Origin: Collinsella sp. | GTDB lineage: Bacteria; Actinomycetota; Coriobacteriia; Coriobacteriales; Coriobacteriaceae | Reading direction: 5' to 3' | Assembly (NCBI GenBank): GCA_018378775.1 | Contig: JAGZWV010000003.1 | Location: 31,734 to 95,733, forward strand | DNA length: 64,000 nt | Shown here: positions 59,603-64,000 of the stretch, in pieces | Position numbering within the stretch: position 1 is the first letter of the stretch | Layout of the letters: each line of letters opens with the position of its first letter | Notes under the pieces: generated by a model | What the model saw: the letters and a program-made list of their open reading frames with translations, nothing else | Told to the model about the DNA's origin: nothing | Database searches by the model: none | Program-made: the position numbers and the translations under genes

Positions 59603-59645
59603 AAATATGCCTCGGACGGCGATGTGCTGCCCGAGGCATATTTGT
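59603..59645. terminator. Terminator between PTS and LysR genes
   Basis: AAATATGCCTCGG (59603-59615) pairs with CCGAGGCATATTT (59631-59643), serving both convergent genes. Confidence 0.85.
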
Positions 59646-59705
59646 GTTTCGTGCCGCTGTCATCGTGTTTGCGGTCACAAGTCTGCGGTTGTGGAGCAGC
59701 GGGGA

Positions 59706-60629
59706 TTATGACGGTCGTGCCGCGATGGAAGACGCACGGTCGCCCTGCAGGAGCTGACGGTAGGGGAGGAAGCCAATGAACGAGACGACCGCCTGCGAGT
59801 GCGCGGCGTTCCGCTTGAGGTAGAGCCTGACCTCGGAGGTCGTCGCGGGCTCAAGCGGCACCAAGGCTACCTTTCCGCTGGTAAGCGATTCCGCCGGCTT
59901 GCGCATGAGGAATGAGACACCGGCGCCGCGTGCGACAAGAGAGATGATGTTCTCGGCTCGTTTGCCGGTGAACGTAACACGTGGGCCAAATCCAGCTTCG
60001 CGACAAAGGGAAAGGACGAGCTCGCTTACGAACGAGCCTTGGGGAAGCATGAGGAAATTCTCGTCGATAAGGTCGTCTATCTCGACGGCGTCACGTTCGG
60101 CGAGTGGATGGTCGAGCGGAAGGACGGCCACGAGCCGGTCGGTCGTAAAGGGAATCTTTTTGAACTCCGGCTCGATGGCGCCGCTGTCACGGATGAAGGC
60201 CAGGTCAATGTCCTCGTGCAGGAGCATGCGCTTGAGTGTGTCGCCCTCGCCTTCGATGAGCTCGACAGAATATGAGGGGTTCGCCTGCTGAAAATCGATG
60301 ACGGCGTCCGTAATCCCATAAGGGGCCATAATAGGGATAGAACCTACGGTGAGGTGCTCGAGCGGCTCACCTGCACCTATTTGAATGGCGGCAAGATAGC
60401 GATGCTGAAGCGTTGCAATTTTTTGCGCATAGGGGAGGAGCGCTTCACCTTGCGCGGTGAGTGTTACGTGGCGCTGGCTTCGATCGATGAGCTTGCAGCC
60501 GAGTTCGTGCTCCATTGCCATGATGTGCTTGGAGAGGGTTGATTGCGACATGAAAAGCAGTTCCGCCGCATCAAGAAACGTGCGTGACTGCGCTAAGATG
60601 GCGAATTCGCCAAAGCGGCTGATATCCAT
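59706..60629 (-). CDS. LysR-family regulator, likely of the hydrolase/PTS cluster
   Basis: A protein of 307 residues; GGAGG precedes the ATG. The HTH (TFLDAAELLFMSQSTLSKHIMAMEHELG) and effector domain are normal. It is convergent with the PTS gene and 36 bp downstream of def on the same strand. As the only regulator next to the cluster it is the natural candidate for the palindrome at 54403, although that palindrome is 6 kb away from it. Confidence 0.92.
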   Translation of the reverse strand: MDISRFGEFAILAQSRTFLDAAELLFMSQSTLSKHIMAMEHELGCKLIDRSQRHVTLTAQGEALLPYAQKIATLQHRYLAAIQIGAGEPLEHLTVGSIPIMAPYGITDAVIDFQQANPSYSVELIEGEGDTLKRMLLHEDIDLAFIRDSGAIEPEFKKIPFTTDRLVAVLPLDHPLAERDAVEIDDLIDENFLMLPQGSFVSELVLSLCREAGFGPRVTFTGKRAENIISLVARGAGVSFLMRKPAESLTSGKVALVPLEPATTSEVRLYLKRNAAHSQAVVSFIGFLPYRQLLQGDRASSIAARPS

Positions 60630-60665
60630 AGGGAGGCCTCCGGTACCCTCATTTTGGCGGGTGGC

Positions 60666-61076
60666 CTAAACCACGACGCCGTTGCAGTGGTCGATTTCGT
60701 GCTGGATGATCTCGGCGGTGTAGCCCGAGAAGTTTTTGATGCGGTGGACGAAGTTCTCGTCCAAATACTCAACCTTAATGCGGCGATAGCGGGTACAGGG
60801 ACGCTCTCCGACGAGCGAGAGGCATCCTTCGCTCGTCTGATAGGCATTGACCCGCTCAAGAATTAGTGGGTTGTACATGAGCAGCGACTTGCTGCCGTCC
60901 TTTACGCAGATGATGCGTTTGCGCACGCCGATCATGTTGGCGGCGAGGCCCACGCACTCGTGCTCATGCTCGTGGAGCGTATCCAGGAGGTCCTGCCCGG
61001 TCGCGGCATCGTCGGGTCCCGCGTCTTCGGAAGGCAGGCGCAAAAAGAACTCGGATTTCATGATGGGCTTAATCAT
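60666..61076 (-). CDS. def: Peptide deformylase
   Basis: ATG 61076 follows GAGGAG; 136 residues. All three motifs are canonical: GLAANMIG, EGCLSL and QHEIDH, so it should remove the N-formyl group from nascent proteins using a bound metal. It is shorter than usual (many are 150-190), ending just after the metal site. It is the active counterpart of the HMIDH paralogue at 46534. A long antisense frame runs through it and the next gene, but it is not coding. Confidence 0.94.
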   Translation of the reverse strand: MIKPIMKSEFFLRLPSEDAGPDDAATGQDLLDTLHEHEHECVGLAANMIGVRKRIICVKDGSKSLLMYNPLILERVNAYQTSEGCLSLVGERPCTRYRRIKVEYLDENFVHRIKNFSGYTAEIIQHEIDHCNGVVV

Positions 61077-61280
61077 GGCGGGCTCCTCATGTCTTATGCT
61101 TTCGTGGACTTTTAATAATAGCGCGGAAGGAAAGCTGCGCGACCGCGTTACAATCTTTCGACGTTGGACCATGTTGTCAGATTCGTCGTGTACGGCGTCT
61201 GGCGTAAGTCTAGGGCTCATTTTCGCCCTGGACCGTTCCTCTGGGGCGATGCGATTGTCGTTCCAAGAGGAAGGAAATGC

Positions 61281-62696
61281 ATGGGGAGCAAATCTCAGCA
61301 ACAAGTTCAAGTAACGCCGTCGGCCACTGCGGCGATTCTCGTCGTAATGTATATTGCTGCCTTTGTTGCCGCGTTTAACGAGAACATCATTAACGTGGCG
61401 CTGCACGACATTATGGCGGCCTTTTCGGTGAGTGCCACCACGGCGCAGTGGCTCGTTTCGGGCTACATGATCGTGACGTCGATCTTTACGGCCATTATGG
61501 CCTTTCTGTCCGGCCGTTTCTCGACGCGCAAGCTGCTGTTTTTCGCATGCGGATGCATGGTCGCCGGCGAAGTCCTGTGCCTGGTCGCTCCGTCGTTTAG
61601 CGTTTTGCTGCCAAGCCGTATCCTGCAGGCTGCGGGATCGGGCATCTTGTTTCCGCTCATGATGAACGTGGTACTGTCTTGCGCCCCGCGCGAGAAGCTC
61701 GGTTTGTATCTGAGCCTGGGCGGTGTCTGCATTACGCTGGGGCCGGCGTTTGGGCCCGTGATCAGCGGTCTTATGTGCACGTTGTTTGGCTGGAGGGCGG
61801 TATTCGTAGTGCCGCTGGTGGGCGGCATTGTGGTCGCTGCGGCGGGCGTAAAGCTCGTTCAGAATGTCGGAGAGCGTTCGAACGCCACGCTTGATATTCT
61901 GTCGGTTGTTTTGCCCGCCGCCGGTATTACGGCATTTGTGTATTCCGTAGGCGAGTTCTCGACCAATCTGATTGCCGGTGTCGTGGCGCTTTTCGCTGCC
62001 GTTGTGCTGCTCGGCCTGTTTGCGGACCGTCAGCTCAAGCTCGAGCATCCGGTGCTTAACGTGCGTCCCATGGCGAGCGTTCGCTTTTGGCCTGCGTGCC
62101 TGCTTGTGGTGGTGTCGATGATGACGACGTTCTCGATGAGTGTTTTGTTGCCGCTCTATTTTGAAGGTGCCTACGGCATGACCGCACTTGTTGCGGGCCT
62201 GCTCATTTTGCCGGCGATTGCCTGCAACGCCGTGACCTCGATTGTGGGCGGACGCGTGATGGACGCCCGTGGCGCATGGCCGCTGCTGCCGGTCGGCTTT
62301 GCCCTGATTGCCGTGGGGCAGACTGCAATCTCGATGACGGCGGCAAGCATGAACATCGGCGTCGTCGTGGCGCTGACCGTTGTGGTGTATGCCGGAGTCG
62401 GCCTGGTGCTGAGCCCCTCGCAGACGGCCGGCTTGGAGACGCTTCCTGCCGCTGAGCATCCTCACGGAACGGCATTGCTCAACACGTGGAACATGATTGC
62501 CGCATCGTTTGGCCCGTCGCTGTTTATCGGCTTGCTCTCGAGTTCTGCGGCGACTGCCGGCACCGCTGGCGCTGCGACGGACGTTGCCCAGGCGATTGGA
62601 TTTGCAACTGCCGTGCGTGTGGCGGCTGTAATTGCCGTGGTCGGGTTCGTGGCGTCACTGGTGTACGCTCGTCGCGAGTCGCACATGTCGCATTAA
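61281..62696 (+). CDS. MFS transporter, DHA2 (14-TM) type
   Basis: ATG 61281 follows GAGGAAGGA; 471 residues. Features: NENIINVALHDIMAAFSVS and QWLVSGYMIVTSIFTAIMAFLSGRFSTRKL (motif A-like), LPSRILQAAGSGILFPLM (motif C region) and about fourteen helices. It is expected to export drugs or metabolites with proton antiport. Divergent from def, 204 bp apart. Substrate unknown. Confidence 0.92.
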   Translation: MGSKSQQQVQVTPSATAAILVVMYIAAFVAAFNENIINVALHDIMAAFSVSATTAQWLVSGYMIVTSIFTAIMAFLSGRFSTRKLLFFACGCMVAGEVLCLVAPSFSVLLPSRILQAAGSGILFPLMMNVVLSCAPREKLGLYLSLGGVCITLGPAFGPVISGLMCTLFGWRAVFVVPLVGGIVVAAAGVKLVQNVGERSNATLDILSVVLPAAGITAFVYSVGEFSTNLIAGVVALFAAVVLLGLFADRQLKLEHPVLNVRPMASVRFWPACLLVVVSMMTTFSMSVLLPLYFEGAYGMTALVAGLLILPAIACNAVTSIVGGRVMDARGAWPLLPVGFALIAVGQTAISMTAASMNIGVVVALTVVVYAGVGLVLSPSQTAGLETLPAAEHPHGTALLNTWNMIAASFGPSLFIGLLSSSAATAGTAGAATDVAQAIGFATAVRVAAVIAVVGFVASLVYARRESHMSH

Positions 62697-62848
62697 TGTG
62701 TGCACATAGATTCTGCAGCTAGATTGGATGGCGACACCATAAACTAATGGACGTTTTGCCGAGAGGCATGAATGTTTAAAGCGCAAAGAGTGCGCGACGG
62801 GCCCCGCGAATGGGGCGATGATGCCCGAGAGGGCCAAGAAGGAGTCTC

Positions 62849-63760
62849 ATGTCCGAGAACGAAGAGATCATGAACGAGACCGAGAACGAGACCGTGGCTG
62901 CCGAGGTTGAGGCAGTCGAGACCGTGGAGACCGAAGCTGCCGAGGTTGAGGCTGCTGACGAGGTTTCCGCCGAGGAGGAGGCCGAGGTTGTCGAGGCCGC
63001 CGTTGATTACGATGACGAAGAGCTGATGGACAAGATGCAGAAGGCCGCCCGCCTGCTGCGTAGCCGTCGCTTTGCTATTTCCAAGGAGGAGGAGGCCAAG
63101 GCCGAGCGCATGGCGAACATCGAGCGCGCCATCAAGCTTCTTGACCTCAAGCCCAAGATGGAGCAGAAGGAAATGTCCGACCTGCTGGGCATGCGCCTTC
63201 GTGAGCTCGATGGCCTGATGGCCGAGGCCGAGGCTGCCGATCTGGTCGGCCGCATCGACGACGCCGAGGGCGATATGCGCAAGATCGTTGTCTTCGCTGC
63301 CGAGGATGCCGCTGAGGGCCTGGTCGAGCTTGCCAACAAGAAGGAGAAGCTCCTGCCCGAGCTTTCTTACGAGGAGGCCACCGAGCTGATGACCGCTCTC
63401 GATAAGGTCATCGCTCCGCTCGTCGCCATGGGCCTGGACGAGGACCGCGGTCCTCGCGGCGGTCGTGACGATCGCGGTGGCCGTGGCGGCGACCGTGGCG
63501 GTCGCGGCGGCTTTGGCGATCGCGGTGGCCGTGGTGGTGACCGCGGCGGTCGCGGTGGCGATCGCGGTGGCCGTGGCGGCTTTGGTGACCGTGGCGGCGA
63601 CCGCGGCGGTCGCGGCGGCTTTGGCGGCAACCGTGGTGGCTATGGCGATCGCGGTGGCAACCGTGGCGGCTTCGGCGGCAACCGCGGTAACGACCGCGGC
63701 GGTCGCGGTGGCGATCGCGGCGGCCGCAACGGCGGCGGCTTCCGCGGCAACCGTTTTTAG
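62849..63760 (+). CDS. RGG-repeat protein with acidic N-terminus
   Basis: ATG 62849 follows AAGAAGGAG; 303 residues in three parts. Residues 1-55 are Glu/Ala/Val-rich and acidic. Residues 55-200 form a helical domain (DKMQKAARLLRSRRF ... KEMSDLLGMRLRELDGLM) resembling a winged-helix-like module. Residues 200-303 are a low-complexity RGG/FGG region with units such as DRGGRGG and GGFGG. Such tails bind RNA in other proteins; a role in RNA binding or condensate formation is inferred. It is followed by a strong terminator. Confidence 0.9.
   Translation: MSENEEIMNETENETVAAEVEAVETVETEAAEVEAADEVSAEEEAEVVEAAVDYDDEELMDKMQKAARLLRSRRFAISKEEEAKAERMANIERAIKLLDLKPKMEQKEMSDLLGMRLRELDGLMAEAEAADLVGRIDDAEGDMRKIVVFAAEDAAEGLVELANKKEKLLPELSYEEATELMTALDKVIAPLVAMGLDEDRGPRGGRDDRGGRGGDRGGRGGFGDRGGRGGDRGGRGGDRGGRGGFGDRGGDRGGRGGFGGNRGGYGDRGGNRGGFGGNRGNDRGGRGGDRGGRNGGGFRGNRF
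63463..63757 (+). repeat. Tandem repeats coding for RGG units
   Basis: About 295 bp of degenerate 15-24-bp units encode the GGRGGD/F pattern in the C-terminus of the preceding gene. Unit number probably varies between strains. Confidence 0.8.
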
Positions 63761-63802
63761 GGGTTACGCGGTTTTACGAACCGCGTAACTAGTTGACGCT
63801 GC

Positions 63803-63902
63803 GCGCCTCCCAGAGCGACAATTTGTCATTCAAAAGGCAGGGCATGACCAGAAGGTCTATGCCCTGCCTTTTTCATGCCAACTTGTTCGCTCTGGGAGGC
63901 GC
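63803..63902. terminator. Terminator nested in a longer inverted repeat
   Basis: An inner stem AAAAGGCAGGGCATGACC (63832-63849) pairs with GGTCTATGCCCTGCCTTTTT and ends in T's. It sits inside outer arms GCGCCTCCCAGAGCGACAA (63803-63821) and TTGTTCGCTCTGGGAGGCGC (63883-63902). A small palindrome GTTACGCGGTT/AACCGCGTAAC lies just before (63763-63789). Confidence 0.8.
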
Positions 63903-63940
63903 TCGCTCATATGACCCAATCCGCTGTCAAGAGCCACAAT

Positions 63941-63976
63941 GGCCCCGCCGACCGCTTGCAATCGGTCGGCGGGGCC
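63941..63976. terminator. GC-rich hairpin at the window end
   Basis: GGCCCCGCCGACCG (63941-63954) pairs perfectly with CGGTCGGCGGGGCC (63963-63976). No T run follows on +; it may belong to a minus-strand gene beyond the window. Confidence 0.55.
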
Positions 63977-64000
63977 TGCCGTTAACCCGTCCCGGTCCGC

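Noticed and set aside
61077..62465. N-terminal 460 codons of a long minus-strand frame that includes def
   Set aside because: Only the last 136 codons (def) are real; the rest is antisense to the MFS gene and arginine/histidine-rich. A proper ATG with GAGGAG starts def at 61076.
63911..63985. 24-codon frame at the window end
   Set aside because: No ribosome site and it runs through a perfect GC hairpin; chance is more likely.

Overview
The window looks like chromosomal DNA of a gut Coriobacteriia bacterium, most like Collinsella. This is inferred from high G+C coding DNA, a conjugated-bile-salt-hydrolase-type gene, PrfC, RsmJ, RlmA and UvrA-like genes of actinobacterial character, many small LysR regulators, and families of short intergenic palindromes. 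No phage, integrase, transposase, tRNA, rRNA or CRISPR array was found. Most of it is ordinary core and metabolic genome; novelty lies in intergenic repeat architecture, a few degenerate enzymes and one catabolic cluster.

Layout. 1-5.0 kb: two membrane hybrid histidine kinases, converging on a flavin-binding PPOX protein. 5.2-8.6 kb: a two-TM ion channel, a LOG-family protein, a ClC-type channel and a DMT exporter. 8.7-11.5 kb: a long inverted repeat, a YtrA-type GntR/ABC operon, then a remarkable array of eight 15-bp boxes in alternating orientation at a 40-bp pitch. 11.6-17.6 kb: prfC, a VUT-family transporter, an SDR, ung, and a DMT/LysR divergent pair. 17.6-22.6 kb: a MATE exporter, rlmA-like and rsmJ methyltransferases, small proteins and a GNAT. 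22.8-31.7 kb: a TetM-like translational GTPase, an AAA ATPase coupled to a short UvrA homologue, trmL, a CobW-type GTPase, a cysteine-less ArsC/Spx-like protein and a flavodoxin-fold reductase. 31.7-36.1 kb: two c-di-GMP proteins. 36.4-42.7 kb: a patatin, a TPP-riboswitch-controlled thiamine salvage operon (thiM, thiamine-binding protein, thiE), a HAD phosphatase, and a LysR next to a cobalamin-independent methionine-synthase-like gene. 42.8-50.5 kb: two NCS2 nucleobase permeases, an esterase-like protein, a peptide-deformylase-like gene with an altered active site, bile salt hydrolase and kup. 50.7-54.3 kb: a second DMT/LysR pair and an XRE-HTH/aminotransferase fusion behind three helically phased boxes. 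54.5-60.6 kb: a cluster of a degenerate amidohydrolase, two neutral-ceramidase-like hydrolases, a PTS EIIBC and a convergent LysR. 60.7-64 kb: a canonical peptide deformylase, an MFS exporter and an RGG-repeat protein.

Themes. Gene ends are often merged with palindromes: several stop codons lie inside hairpins. At least three intergenic palindrome families recur (GGGACGTTC type, GGGACAG type and a larger CAATCGTCG-core type). Several promoters share an extended -10 of the form TGnGACAAT. The candidates for undescribed biology are the eight-box alternating array (11140-11436), with a solo box at the MATE gene start (18970), and the ceramidase-like/PTS cluster (54501-59582).
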